Source: an uncultured Lewinella sp. (GTDB taxonomy: Bacteria; Bacteroidota; Bacteroidia; Chitinophagales; Saprospiraceae). From it: 33,874 nucleotides of DNA. Below the pieces are notes generated by a model that worked only from the letters and a program-made list of their open reading frames with translations, had not been told where the DNA came from and did not search any database. The stretch's first letter is position 1, and each line of letters starts with the position of its first letter. The translations under genes were made by a program, and so were the position numbers. The stretch is taken from NCBI GenBank assembly GCA_913057785.1, contig CAJXPD010000097.1, positions 1 through 33,874 of the forward strand, given 5' to 3'. Positions 23,301 to 30,860 of the stretch are shown here, in pieces.

Positions 23301-23733
23301 TTTCAGAACCTCCTGTCACTAGCAGTCTGTTTTCATAGGCTTCGTGCGTTCTGAGTGCTGTTCCTGCATCCCAAACCGCGATACGGAGTCCTTCACCCGT
23401 GATGTTCAGGCCAAAACGTCCTCCCTGCCTTATTTCATCAGCATTCACGCTTTGTACAGATCCTTCGTTATGGGTAGTTAAGAAGACGGGCTGACCACGC
23501 TCCACATCATACAGCATAAAGGTGTTGCCATCTTCCTTAAAGGTGTGACTGATTTCAGGATGTTTTTTTAGGTAATCCGCCACTCGAGCATTCCTTTCTT
23601 CATCACTTTGGCGCAATTCATGCAACAAGGCTTTAAGGGCTACTTCATCTTTTTCGTATTCAAGTTTTTGTGCGGAGAGCAGAGAGAGAGAAGTAACTGC
23701 TAGTAGCAGTACGAGGTAGAGTTTGTTTTTCAT
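20293..23733 (-). CDS. Secreted subtilisin-like (S8) protease with T9SS sorting domain
   Basis: A 1146-residue exported serine protease. Order of parts: signal peptide (1-21), a propeptide region, and the S8 catalytic domain (about 105-410) with Asp122 (VWDAG), His151 (NHACHVIGTV), Asn255 (KSAGND) and Ser348 (GTSMASP). Next comes a beta-sandwich (about 420-550) with ITATIAWTDPAGTP, typical of KP-43-like subtilases. A region starting GGNGNWSDQSHWS (about 560) is followed by repetitive beta-helix-like strands, then a PKD-like domain (about 915-986) and an Ig-like piece with YQWYKNYEPIPGA. The end is a type A T9SS sorting domain (about 1066-1146) with RIFPNPVNDMLYI, LGQKVLQ and GIYILSL. The His box departs from the common HGTHVAGT. 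It leads an operon with an exported hypothetical gene (8-nt overlap) and a DoxX-like gene. The substrate is unknown. Confidence 0.94.
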   Translation of the reverse strand: MKNKLYLVLLLAVTSLSLLSAQKLEYEKDEVALKALLHELRQSDEERNARVADYLKKHPEISHTFKEDGNTFMLYDVERGQPVFLTTHNEGSVQSVNADEIRQGGRFGLNITGEGLRIAVWDAGTALRTHEAYENRLLVTGGSEIDNHACHVIGTVMAGGTDAGARGYLYEAVGKAYWWNDFFQEMTEEALNEGLLGSNHSYGIGTGWSGSSWLGDASISNEEDYRFGFYSSRARTADALAYSAPYYSIFKSAGNDRNDSGSGPQSPDGPFDCISDWAVAKNIFVIGAVQKTDGNYSGPDDIVMSSFSSWGPVDDGRIKPDLVMPGVSIYSVLCEDGEDQYGNLSGTSMASPGALGATMMINEAYKQFNNANLRSASLKALMIQTAMEAGSNPGPDYSFGWGMIDVEEAVDLIIARDDINAFIREESLANGETFEMELNPVAGKKITATIAWTDPAGTPVAAALDPTDLMLVNDLDMRIVDELGNEVMPWILDPAVPGKAAGNGDNFRDNVEKIEFANPQPRRYFLRITHKGSLVNNRQDFSLVLRYTSEDPGIDNLYWVGGNGNWSDQSHWSLTSGGQPSNLTPGPNSKLIFDDNSFPGEEHTVVMDQDYSVAGIVGLNNKKVTFDFGGNELITSGTALLSSENFMLANGDLLLRNTGANVSQILDLDGSNSSSLNIVLLDENQATWNVNGGELKADVLAINGGTLFASNTQLKVKDVQVTANAGMQITGTSIENFDQFFLAEGATWVDDASSSFFIGEADKDATFQAPAIAFQAPLQVDLGKLTVTAPQAQFLTVRMDMGNMVISDPLSITDLAIQGGSEFKIQSGSIVDVEELELQATAGSMITMIGTSEGPNAVLQVNPQKKFCFDYLNLLDIDLGGNASISIGENSQQTNSNNWFVGACEDLLFANFNVTFACTNGITFFEDLSEGNVADQTWYVDGQEIGKGANAEFFFPVPGTYEIALEITDGLDNFTSLTESIEVVESEIEPNSIIQNPTQLASLKVGDSYQWYKNYEPIPGATDRVYMYQGEAAVYFVLTFVDGCNRISEVLDLLGTAVENLDKDPNPDIRIFPNPVNDMLYIQSKEIFKDPVQVSLSNALGQKVLQTQSSNSQLVSIDIAAMTPGIYILSLSVGDQVFTKKIIKNE

Positions 23734-23797
23734 ATTAATCGCATTATACCTAGCTAGGGCAGTTTCTTTATAGGATAAATCACCAAATTTTATTCCT

Positions 23798-23843
23798 AGC
23801 TGTGAAAGATAGAAATCAAACCAAAATTAGGGATTTCACAGCT
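23798..23843. promoter_or_regulatory. 10-bp inverted repeat upstream of the subtilase gene
   Basis: AGCTGTGAAA (23798-23807) and TTTCACAGCT (23834-23843) are exact reverse complements separated by 26 nt, 65-110 nt before the subtilase ATG. The left arm overlaps a -7-like TATCTTTC on the minus strand. It may be an operator or a leader stem; no binding protein is evident. Confidence 0.38.
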
Positions 23844-23937
23844 CTGATGGGGCATCTCACACTAAAATTTGTGTGTAGTTGACGACGATATTGACAAGGA
23901 GGTTGGATGACGGTGCTAGTTGTAATTTCCGTATACA

Positions 23938-23974
23938 TAAAGAGCCCTAATCGTTTGACGAATAGGGCTCTTTA
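23938..23974 (-). terminator. Strong, probably bidirectional terminator of the SusCD operon
   Basis: TAAAGAGCCCTA (23938-23949) pairs perfectly with TAGGGCTCTTTA (23963-23974). Three more pairs (TCG/CGA) continue after one mismatch, around a 5-nt loop. A/T-rich sequence flanks both sides, and on the minus strand the stem ends in CTCTTTATG. It lies 27 nt after the stop at 24001. Confidence 0.85.
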
Positions 23975-24000
23975 TTATAAATCAAATAGGTTGAAACCTA

Positions 24001-24843
24001 TTATTTCGGTGTCAAAACAGAAGTCCAGTTCTCACCGTAAACGCTTCCTACTACAGAGAAAGTGATTACACCTGTACCAGCATCGTAAGAGTTAGGACGA
24101 TCTGGATCTGCATTTAACTGCTGCCATGGATCGCTTGCTCCATCAGTAGTGATAGCACCACAAACATCCTGGATTTTGTTAGTCAAAGCAGAAGTACCAT
24201 AGCTAGTGTTGTATGGATTGCCTGCTGCATACAAACCACCGTCAAAACCAGTGATAGAGTATACGCCGTCTCCTTCATCTACCAACTCCACATCTTGCGT
24301 ATTCGTATCGAAAGTTGGAAGGAAGTCATGTCTGTGGTAAGTAGTTACCATAGTGTACATTCCTCCTAGGTTCGATTCGCAAAGTACTTGCAAAACGTGA
24401 GTTGCTGTCTGATAGTTTGGATTAACAGCGATATCACCACCAGTCAAATTGATTACAACGGTAGGCGCTTCGCCTGGGTTGATGTTGTCATCCAAGATAG
24501 TGATAGGCAATTCCGCAGTACTTGAATTAGCTGGGATAGTACCAGTGGTAGCATCTACGGTAAAGTGAAGATTTTCGATAGCAGTACTGTTAGCTACGTC
24601 AATCTCGAAAGTGAAGTTGATGGGACTGCTAGATTGAGCAGCGCCAAGGTTCACAACGAAACCGCTAGGTAAACCTACACCATCATTTACACGAAGGTAG
24701 TTGTAAGTTCTAGAACCAGTCACGGTGGTTGCTGCATCCAGTTCAAGGTACTCCTCTGCATAGAGTAGAGCTGAACCTGGGTCTTCACACGCTGTGAAGG
24801 TAGCAGCCATGATTACGATTAAACTATATAATATTTTTTTCAT
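24001..24843 (-). CDS. Surface lipoprotein downstream of SusD (Calx-beta/DUF1735-like)
   Basis: A 280-residue lipoprotein with lipobox FTAC (Cys19) followed directly by Glu-Asp, an acidic signal associated with surface export of lipoproteins in Bacteroidota. The middle, about 75-155, has a Calx-beta or DUF1735/DUF4843-like pattern: FEIDVANSTAIENLHFTVD, TIPANSSTAELPITILDDNIN, EAPTVVINLTGG. The C-terminal 120 residues look like a separate all-beta domain starting at NLGGMYTMVTTYHRHDF. It takes the place that SusE/SusF-like ligand-binding proteins hold in Sus-type operons, so binding of the imported ligand at the cell surface is likely (inference). It lies 171 nt after the susD stop across a low-complexity repeat tract, and a strong terminator follows. 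The binding target cannot be read from the sequence. Confidence 0.75.
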   Translation of the reverse strand: MKKILYSLIVIMAATFTACEDPGSALLYAEEYLELDAATTVTGSRTYNYLRVNDGVGLPSGFVVNLGAAQSSSPINFTFEIDVANSTAIENLHFTVDATTGTIPANSSTAELPITILDDNINPGEAPTVVINLTGGDIAVNPNYQTATHVLQVLCESNLGGMYTMVTTYHRHDFLPTFDTNTQDVELVDEGDGVYSITGFDGGLYAAGNPYNTSYGTSALTNKIQDVCGAITTDGASDPWQQLNADPDRPNSYDAGTGVITFSVVGSVYGENWTSVLTPK

Positions 24844-24878
24844 TATTGATCTTTTTGAAAATGAACAGAGGCAATGTT

Positions 24879-24996
24879 TAATGAATAATGTCTAGTGAAT
24901 AATGCTTAGTGAATAATCTTGAAGGTATAATGTCTTAATTATCCATTCTCAATCATTCATTCTCAGTTATTCATTCTTCATTCTTCACTTTTCATT
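24879..24996. repeat. Low-complexity degenerate repeat tract with inverted halves
   Basis: The left half (about 24879-24918) contains three imperfect copies of GTGAATAATGCTTA-like units (TAATGAATAATG, AGTGAATAATG, AGTGAATAAT). The right half (about 24944-24996) contains several ATTCATTCTTC/ATTCTCA-like units in the opposite orientation. The halves can fold on each other imperfectly. The tract fills most of the space between susD and the following lipoprotein gene, so it lies inside the predicted transcript. Confidence 0.65.
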
Positions 24997-25014
24997 ACAA
25001 TTGGTTCATTGACA

Positions 25015-26439
25015 TTAATACCCAGGATTTTGTACCAAGAACTCGTTCAAGCTCAACTCAGACTGAGGAATCACGCCCAATAGACGGAAATCAGTGTAAG
25101 ATAGGTTTGGTACGTTTGCAGTGGCAGACTTAGTGATCTCTGATCCAGTACGCTTAAGGTCGAACCAACGGTGTCCTTCCAAAGCGAACTCCACTCTTCT
25201 TTCTTTCATGATCAAAGCAATCAAGTCAGCTCCAGTAGCAGTAGTCTCAGGTAATCCTCTAGCCACACGCAATCTGTTGATGTGAGTCTGAGCACTACCA
25301 TCGTTTCCACTTCTAGCGTGACCTTCTGCAGCCGTCAATAGCATTTCAGAGTAACGGATAACAGGAATATTTTCCAAGAAGTCACCCTTTTCACCTTGCC
25401 ACTTTTCACACTTTGCAGTTCCAGCAGGAATGTCATCCAATCTAGTCCAGATCGTGTCTCTGAAGTCACCAGCTTCACTGTCAAGAACAGAGATCAATTC
25501 TGGGCTACCTACCAAGATGAACTGAGAACTAGAACTGGTGTTGTTAGACAATGTGCTCAAGCTATTGTTGGCACCGTCAACCGTAGACCAGTCAGTAGAA
25601 CGGATCTCAGCTTCATAGATAGATTCTGGGTGAGGTACAGCAAACCAAGAGTCATAGTACCCTGCTTTGTCTTCGATTAAGCTAGCTGAAGTTTTGCTCA
25701 TAGCCGCTTCTGCTTGAGCAGCCGCTTCAGACCAACTTCCTTCGTATAGATATACACGAGACAATAATGCGTGAGCTGCATCCTGACCTGCACGGTAAGG
25801 AGCACTAGAATTAGTGGTTGGCAGCAGAGATGTTGCAGAGGTAAGGTCAGTTTTTAGCAAGCTGTACAATTCAGTGTTGGTAGCTCTTGGCTTTACATCC
25901 AAGGCGTCAGAAACACCTTTTGTTTCAGATACACGAAGAGGAACAGTAAGGTTAAAACCGTTCACTTCTTGACCAGGCTCATAGCCATATACGCGCGCCA
26001 TATCGTGGTAGTTCAAAGAGCGAAGAAACAATGCTTCACCTTTCAACTGGTCACGAAGCGTGATATCGTCTGTAGACAAATCTTTCAAATCGTCAATACG
26101 GCTGATGATAATGTTTACATCGTTGATGCCAACGTAGTTACCCCAGCGTCCCATGTGAGTCCGAACTGCATTTACGTAGTGCTGCTCGTAACGTCCAGTA
26201 CGGTTATTGAAATCTAAGTTATCTGCCATGATTTCGGGGGCTACGATCTGGTTTTGACCATAATACCCGAAGTTGTGTACACGGTTATAAGCTGATAGCA
26301 TAACCGATTCAAAACCAGCGACTTTATCTAGTACGTCCTCTGGAGAAAGAGATTCTGGATCAGATACTCGCAGTGCCTCTTCACAGGCTGACCCCGCAAG
26401 CATTACAAGAACCAGAAGGAATATATTTCTAAATTTCAT
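25015..26439 (-). CDS. SusD/RagB-family ligand-binding lipoprotein
   Basis: The surface lid and binding protein of a SusC/SusD importer, 474 residues. The lipobox GSAC gives Cys19 followed by Glu-Glu, an acidic surface-export signal. The helical TPR-like scaffold is typical: LKGEALFLRSLNYHDMARVYG (the conserved helix near 135-155), AHALLSRVYLYEGSWSEAAAQAE, VIRYSEMLLTAAEGHAR, and the C-terminal family signature IMKERRVEFALEGHRWFDLKRTG. It lies 29 nt after susC, so the two are co-transcribed. The length (474 aa) is at the short end for the family. No carbohydrate-binding residues can be named with confidence. The ligand is unknown, and no glycoside hydrolase lies next to it. Confidence 0.96.
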   Translation of the reverse strand: MKFRNIFLLVLVMLAGSACEEALRVSDPESLSPEDVLDKVAGFESVMLSAYNRVHNFGYYGQNQIVAPEIMADNLDFNNRTGRYEQHYVNAVRTHMGRWGNYVGINDVNIIISRIDDLKDLSTDDITLRDQLKGEALFLRSLNYHDMARVYGYEPGQEVNGFNLTVPLRVSETKGVSDALDVKPRATNTELYSLLKTDLTSATSLLPTTNSSAPYRAGQDAAHALLSRVYLYEGSWSEAAAQAEAAMSKTSASLIEDKAGYYDSWFAVPHPESIYEAEIRSTDWSTVDGANNSLSTLSNNTSSSSQFILVGSPELISVLDSEAGDFRDTIWTRLDDIPAGTAKCEKWQGEKGDFLENIPVIRYSEMLLTAAEGHARSGNDGSAQTHINRLRVARGLPETTATGADLIALIMKERRVEFALEGHRWFDLKRTGSEITKSATANVPNLSYTDFRLLGVIPQSELSLNEFLVQNPGY

Positions 26440-26468
26440 TGTTCTTAGTTTAGTTGTGTAGAATGCTC

Positions 26469-29400
26469 TTAGAAGCCTACGTTAATACCGAAAGAGTACT
26501 GCTGACCAAGTGGAAATACGAAACTAGATCCACCACCAAAAGCTTGTCTTGTACTTACAACCTCTGGGTCAATACCGTCAAATTCACTCCAAGTCAACAG
26601 GTTCAAACCTTGAGCGAAAATGGTAACATTGCTCAAGTTTACTTTCTGCAACAAGCTAGATGGGAACTGGTAAGAGACCTTAACTTCTTTCAAACGTAGA
26701 TAAGAAGCATCAGACAAAAACTGTGTAGAACCGGTCAAACCGAATGACTGTTGATCGATACCTTCAATCACACCACCGTCATATGGAATACCAACATTGG
26801 TTACATCACCTGGACTTCTCCAGTATGCTGCTTGTGAAACTAGCTGGTTGTCCGGGTCTCTACTAGCAGAAGCCAATGCATACAAGTCATTATTGAATAC
26901 TTGGTTACCACCTTGGAATTGTAAGAAACCGTAGATGGTGAATCCTTTGTAGCTCCACTCAGAGCGGAAACCACCGAAGTAGTCAGCCAAAGGTCCGTCA
27001 AATTGTCTTACGTCTTCTGCAGTAGGAGCATAAGTTGGAACACCATTCTGATCGTAAGCCATCGCACGACCGTTAGCTGGGTTGATACCAGCCCATGGAA
27101 GCAAGTTGTAGAAAGAGATAGGTTCACCAACGATGAATTGAGGATAACCACCAGAGAAGATGGTATCACGTCCTTCGTTCAAAGATACAACCTCGTTACG
27201 CTGTAGTGATAATGTACCACCAACAGTCCAACGGAAGCCACCTGAGTTCAAAACCGTGTAGTTCAATTCAATGTCAACACCTTCGTTGCGGATCTCACCT
27301 ACGTTCTCAGTGATAGACGAGTTAGAGATACCAGCAGCAGAAGGAATCTGAGTTCCTAGCAGAAGGTCCTTGTTATTCTTTTGCCACAAGTCAATAGTAC
27401 CGTAGATCTTGTTTCCAAGGAAAGAGAAGTCCAATCCAATGTCAAGCTGCTCAGCAGTTTCCCATCCTAGCAAGTTGTTCGCCAACTTCGAAGGAGCCAA
27501 ACCAGGAGCACCTAGGTACTGACCTCTTGTACCGAACTCAGGAAGAGCGGCAAAGTCACCAATGGCAGAGTTACCAGTGATACCGTAAGAAACACGTAGT
27601 TTCAATTCTTCTAGCCAAGTAGCGTTCTCAAGGAAGCTCTCCGCTCCAATTCTCCAACCTAGAGATCCAGAGTAGAATAGACCCCAACGGTTGTCTTCAC
27701 CGAAACGAGAAGAACCATCGTAACGTACAGTACCGTTAACGATGTACTTGTCATTGTAAGCATATTTCAAAGATGCGAATCCACCTTGTCTTCTGTTAGT
27801 AGAAGAAGTACCACCTACTGCAAACGGAGTAGCAGCAGAGTTCAAGTTCAAGAAAGAAGCATCAGCAATACCACGACCGGTGGCGTTGAACAAGTTCCAG
27901 TCTGCCTGCTGATATTCAAATCCACCAAGCGCAGTGAAATCATGTCCTTCACCTACAGAGAAGTCATAAGTCAAAGTACCAAAAGTATTCCAGTTGAAAG
28001 AAACACGGTCACGATTGAACAACTGTCCACCCCATGCATCTCTGAAGAAAGGAATAGAAATTGGACGAGAGTTCAAGTCTTGGTTGTTAACGTAGTCAAT
28101 ACCAATTGAAGCACGTGCTGTCAAATTAGGAATGATCTGGTAGTTGAAAGCCAAGCTACTCACGTTTTGCAAAGTGCTAGAACGACGAGTTACGTTCTCT
28201 GCGTTTTGCAACTGATTGAAGTTGAAGTTGTGACCCTGTCCGTTCAATGGATATGGGTTGTACTCACCATTCTCATCTGTAGCTGGAGAAATAGGCATTG
28301 ACCAGAAAGAAGGAGCAAATGGGCAGTTTACGAAGAAACCACCATCACAAGGACCACCTTCGTTGCCAATCCAAGCAACAGAAGAACGGAAGTTCATAGA
28401 AAGGCGATCAGTCAAGTCAGCATTCAAGTTGAAACGACCAGTCAAACGTTGCCAGTCATTAGTAATAACCTGACCTTCTTGACGGTTGTAGGAGAAAGCA
28501 GAGTAGTAGTCGGCGCTTTTTCCACCACCAGAAGCTGAAACGTCGATTGTACGCAAAGTAGCATCTCTCCACAATACGTCAATCCAGTCTTCGTACTCTA
28601 GATTTGGATCGGTTGGATTACCATACAACTCTTGAGCTGCTTCGGCACCTCTACCTGCGTTGATGAAAGCTTGTGTACGGATATCCACGTACTGCTGACT
28701 GTTCATCATTTCGTAAAGATTCATTGGCTGAACCACACCTTCTTGATAAGATATGTTGAATTTTGCTTTACCCTCACGGCTACCACTCTTAGTGGTTACC
28801 ACGATGATACCATTCGCACCCTGAGCACCATAGATAGAGGCAGAGGCTGCATCTTTCAAGATCTCAATAGATTGGATATCATTAGGGTTGATGGAGTTCA
28901 ATGGGTTGGAAGAACCCTGAGTTCCCTGTCCTGTAGAACCAACCTGTACACCATCAATGATTACAAGCGGGTTACTACCTGCAGAGATAGAACCAGTACC
29001 ACGAACACGGATAGTAACTGCACCACCTGGAGCACCACTACCCTGAGTAACCTGAACACCAGACGCTTTACCCTGGATAGCACGGTCCCAAGACTGTACA
29101 GGCAAACCTTCGATTTCCTCGGCCTTTACACTGGTAATGGCAGAGGTAACCTCACGCTTGAGTTCGGTAGAATAACCCGTCACGACAACTTCGTTCAGGA
29201 ATTCCGCACCTGACGCCATAACGATGTCAACTCTTGTGCGAGCTCCGACTTGTACTTCTTGAGTTTCGAAACCGGTGTAGGATACTACTAAAATGTCGGC
29301 TCCGGCAGGAAGATCGAGGGTGTAATTACCGTCGATGTCTGTTGCAGTACCTGAAGTGGTCCCCTTTACGAGGATGGAGGCACCGATTAGAGGCTCACCG

Positions 29401-29492
29401 GCATCATCGGTGATAGTCCCTGATACAGCACGCTGAGCCATAACTGCCCCAGCAAGCACTGTACATAACAGTACTAGATAGAGTTTTTTCAT
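26469..29492 (-). CDS. SusC/RagA-family TonB-linked outer-membrane transporter
   Basis: A 1007-residue TonB-dependent outer-membrane importer that pairs with the SusD downstream. Signal peptide MKKLYLVLLCTVLAGAVMAQ, then a carboxypeptidase-regulatory-like domain (about 22-95) with GTITDDAGEPLIGASILVKG and DGNYTLDLPAGADILVVSYTG. The TonB-box region is NEVVVTGYS (about 100-108). The plug (about 115-235) contains VTIRVRGTGSISAGSNPLVI and IEILKDAASASIYGAQGANG. The barrel follows and ends in QQYSFGINVGF with a terminal aromatic residue. Codon choice is visibly biased and regular, which together with its role suggests high expression. It is preceded by a long intergenic region. The substrate is not known: neighbours include a secreted protease but no carbohydrate enzyme in this operon. 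Confidence 0.97.
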   Translation of the reverse strand: MKKLYLVLLCTVLAGAVMAQRAVSGTITDDAGEPLIGASILVKGTTSGTATDIDGNYTLDLPAGADILVVSYTGFETQEVQVGARTRVDIVMASGAEFLNEVVVTGYSTELKREVTSAITSVKAEEIEGLPVQSWDRAIQGKASGVQVTQGSGAPGGAVTIRVRGTGSISAGSNPLVIIDGVQVGSTGQGTQGSSNPLNSINPNDIQSIEILKDAASASIYGAQGANGIIVVTTKSGSREGKAKFNISYQEGVVQPMNLYEMMNSQQYVDIRTQAFINAGRGAEAAQELYGNPTDPNLEYEDWIDVLWRDATLRTIDVSASGGGKSADYYSAFSYNRQEGQVITNDWQRLTGRFNLNADLTDRLSMNFRSSVAWIGNEGGPCDGGFFVNCPFAPSFWSMPISPATDENGEYNPYPLNGQGHNFNFNQLQNAENVTRRSSTLQNVSSLAFNYQIIPNLTARASIGIDYVNNQDLNSRPISIPFFRDAWGGQLFNRDRVSFNWNTFGTLTYDFSVGEGHDFTALGGFEYQQADWNLFNATGRGIADASFLNLNSAATPFAVGGTSSTNRRQGGFASLKYAYNDKYIVNGTVRYDGSSRFGEDNRWGLFYSGSLGWRIGAESFLENATWLEELKLRVSYGITGNSAIGDFAALPEFGTRGQYLGAPGLAPSKLANNLLGWETAEQLDIGLDFSFLGNKIYGTIDLWQKNNKDLLLGTQIPSAAGISNSSITENVGEIRNEGVDIELNYTVLNSGGFRWTVGGTLSLQRNEVVSLNEGRDTIFSGGYPQFIVGEPISFYNLLPWAGINPANGRAMAYDQNGVPTYAPTAEDVRQFDGPLADYFGGFRSEWSYKGFTIYGFLQFQGGNQVFNNDLYALASASRDPDNQLVSQAAYWRSPGDVTNVGIPYDGGVIEGIDQQSFGLTGSTQFLSDASYLRLKEVKVSYQFPSSLLQKVNLSNVTIFAQGLNLLTWSEFDGIDPEVVSTRQAFGGGSSFVFPLGQQYSFGINVGF

Positions 29493-29790
29493 ACTAATGA
29501 GTAATTAATTGTAAAAAATAAATCCTTTTCCCACCCGCTCTTCACGTCTAGGCTCTCAATGTAATATTGCGCAGAAATTGAGAAGACCAGAACTAAATGT
29601 GAAGGCTCAAGAGAGAAAACTTATTTTTAATAGCTCGCAAAAAAAAAGTATTTTTTTGAGAGATTTTAATTTTCGACCTTGAAAATGTTCTAATATTTCT
29701 TGTTTGTTAATTCTAAGAGATGTCTTGATGTAGACTTGTTGATGATATAGACTAGTTCTGTAAGTAGCTTTGGGACGAAATTTCGCTGAA

Positions 29791-29798
29791 CAAAGATA
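29791..29798 (-). promoter_or_regulatory. Candidate -7 element TATCTTTG upstream of susC
   Basis: On the minus strand TATCTTTG matches the TAnnTTTG consensus exactly. A TTTG lies further upstream but at 26 nt, longer than the usual spacing. If used, it would give a leader of nearly 300 nt before the susC ATG. Confidence 0.32.
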
Positions 29799-29846
29799 GT
29801 AATTAATCTTTCTTTTCCATGTAGCAAACGAATCAGATCAGAATTC

Positions 29847-29864
29847 TGTGGGGCATCCCCCACA
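29847..29864. promoter_or_regulatory. GC-rich perfect inverted repeat TGTGGGG-CATC-CCCCACA
   Basis: A 7-bp perfect stem with a 4-nt loop in otherwise A/T-rich DNA, upstream of the candidate susC promoter. On the plus strand it is followed by T-rich sequence, but no plus-strand gene precedes it, so a terminator role is unlikely. It may be an operator. A similar TGGGGCATC is found at 23848-23856 upstream of the subtilase. Confidence 0.4.
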
Positions 29865-29907
29865 CAATTTTTTAATTTTTGTCGCCCATCCAACAAGAAA
29901 AGAATTT

Positions 29908-30783
29908 TTACCAGATCCTAACTTTGTGTGTACATTGGAACGATTTCCCCCCTTCTAATGCTAAAATGCCTTCTTTCTCACTCAGGTCTGCATATCCTCC
30001 GATCTTATCGGCTACTCCAAACCAGGGTTCAATACATACGAATGGGGCTTCTGCATTTTTTGACCAGATGCCTAAGTAGGGGAATCCGCTGAAGTCGAAG
30101 GTCCAAAACCTTTGCCCGGATTTGTTTTCCAGTGAAACTTCTTGGGATTGCATATCCTCAAATATCAAAGCATCTTGATCAAATAGATCGTTTCTAATGG
30201 CCAAAGTGTCCGACCCCTCTAGCACGAGACTCTTTTCACCGCTTCGAAATCCTCCTTCCAGTAGCTGCCGTTCCGCTTTTTCTGACTGATTGAAAACCAG
30301 GCGGTAATCGGATCGTTGCTCACCAGGCAGCAATGGACATTTGAAGGCAGGATGTGCTCCCACGGAAAAGTAGGCTATACTTTCGGCTGGGTTTTCGATT
30401 TTATAGGTGATCGCCAGTTCATTATCCTTCAGGTCGTATATGGCCCGAAATACAAATGGAAATGGATATTGCCTTAAAGTTTCTTCATTGCTATGCAAGA
30501 CCAACTCCAGATGCAAAGCATTGGCTTGGACTTCATTGAAAGCTAGATTCCTGGCCAGGCCATGTTGCTTCATCTGAAAATCTTCGCCCTTGTATTTGTA
30601 CTGGTCTTCGAAAACTCTGCCAACTATTGGGTATAAAATGGAAGAATGCCTGCCCCAGTAGGTCGGATCGGCCTCCCATAAGTATTCTAATCCATTTTCC
30701 TTTGAACGGATTCCTGCTAGTTCGGCTCCTTTCTTATTGACCTGTACTATTAGTCGGTCATTTTCTAGGGTATACTTGTTCAT
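29908..30783 (-). CDS. Aldose 1-epimerase family protein (LacX/YeaD-like)
   Basis: A cytosolic enzyme of the galactose-mutarotase fold, interconverting alpha and beta anomers of an aldose or hexose phosphate; 291 residues. The beta-sandwich pattern starts with KKGAELAGIRSKENGLEYLW, as in the LacX subgroup. Likely catalytic residues are His74 (MKQHGLARN), His144 (SVGAHPAF) and Glu252 (CIEPWFGVAD). The adjoining Arg in VGRVFED is also conserved. No signal peptide. It lies 77 nt after the glycosyltransferase gene and may be in the same transcript, though the link in function is not obvious. The sugar cannot be assigned from sequence. Confidence 0.92.
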   Translation of the reverse strand: MNKYTLENDRLIVQVNKKGAELAGIRSKENGLEYLWEADPTYWGRHSSILYPIVGRVFEDQYKYKGEDFQMKQHGLARNLAFNEVQANALHLELVLHSNEETLRQYPFPFVFRAIYDLKDNELAITYKIENPAESIAYFSVGAHPAFKCPLLPGEQRSDYRLVFNQSEKAERQLLEGGFRSGEKSLVLEGSDTLAIRNDLFDQDALIFEDMQSQEVSLENKSGQRFWTFDFSGFPYLGIWSKNAEAPFVCIEPWFGVADKIGGYADLSEKEGILALEGGKSFQCTHKVRIW

Positions 30784-30860
30784 GATCTAATGTATTGGGA
30801 ATAGGTCGGGAAAGAGTTCTACGTAAAGGGATAGGGGAAGGTTCATGGGGTTGGGAATCA

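Larger units (their letters stand above)
29493..29907. other. 415-nt intergenic region before susC
   Basis: This stretch has no credible gene. It holds A/T-rich runs at 29640-29658, a GC-rich perfect hairpin at 29847-29864, and a candidate -7 box at 29791-29798. It probably contains the susC promoter and a long leader, plus the 3' end of the aldose-epimerase transcript. No clear terminator for the epimerase is visible on the minus strand. Confidence 0.6.

Noticed and set aside
23985-24002. AATAGGTT-GA-AACCTATT inverted repeat over the lipoprotein stop codon
   Set aside because: Short and A/T-rich; the stronger adjacent hairpin at 23938-23974 explains termination, so no separate function is claimed.
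28632-29213. 193-codon open frame on the plus strand opposite susC
   Set aside because: It is antisense to a strongly supported SusC plug region, has a composition rich in Thr/Arg/Ser with no family pattern, and arises from the biased codon use of susC.
29690-29896. 68-codon open frame upstream of susC
   Set aside because: It lies in A/T-rich intergenic DNA with no signal, domain or good start context.
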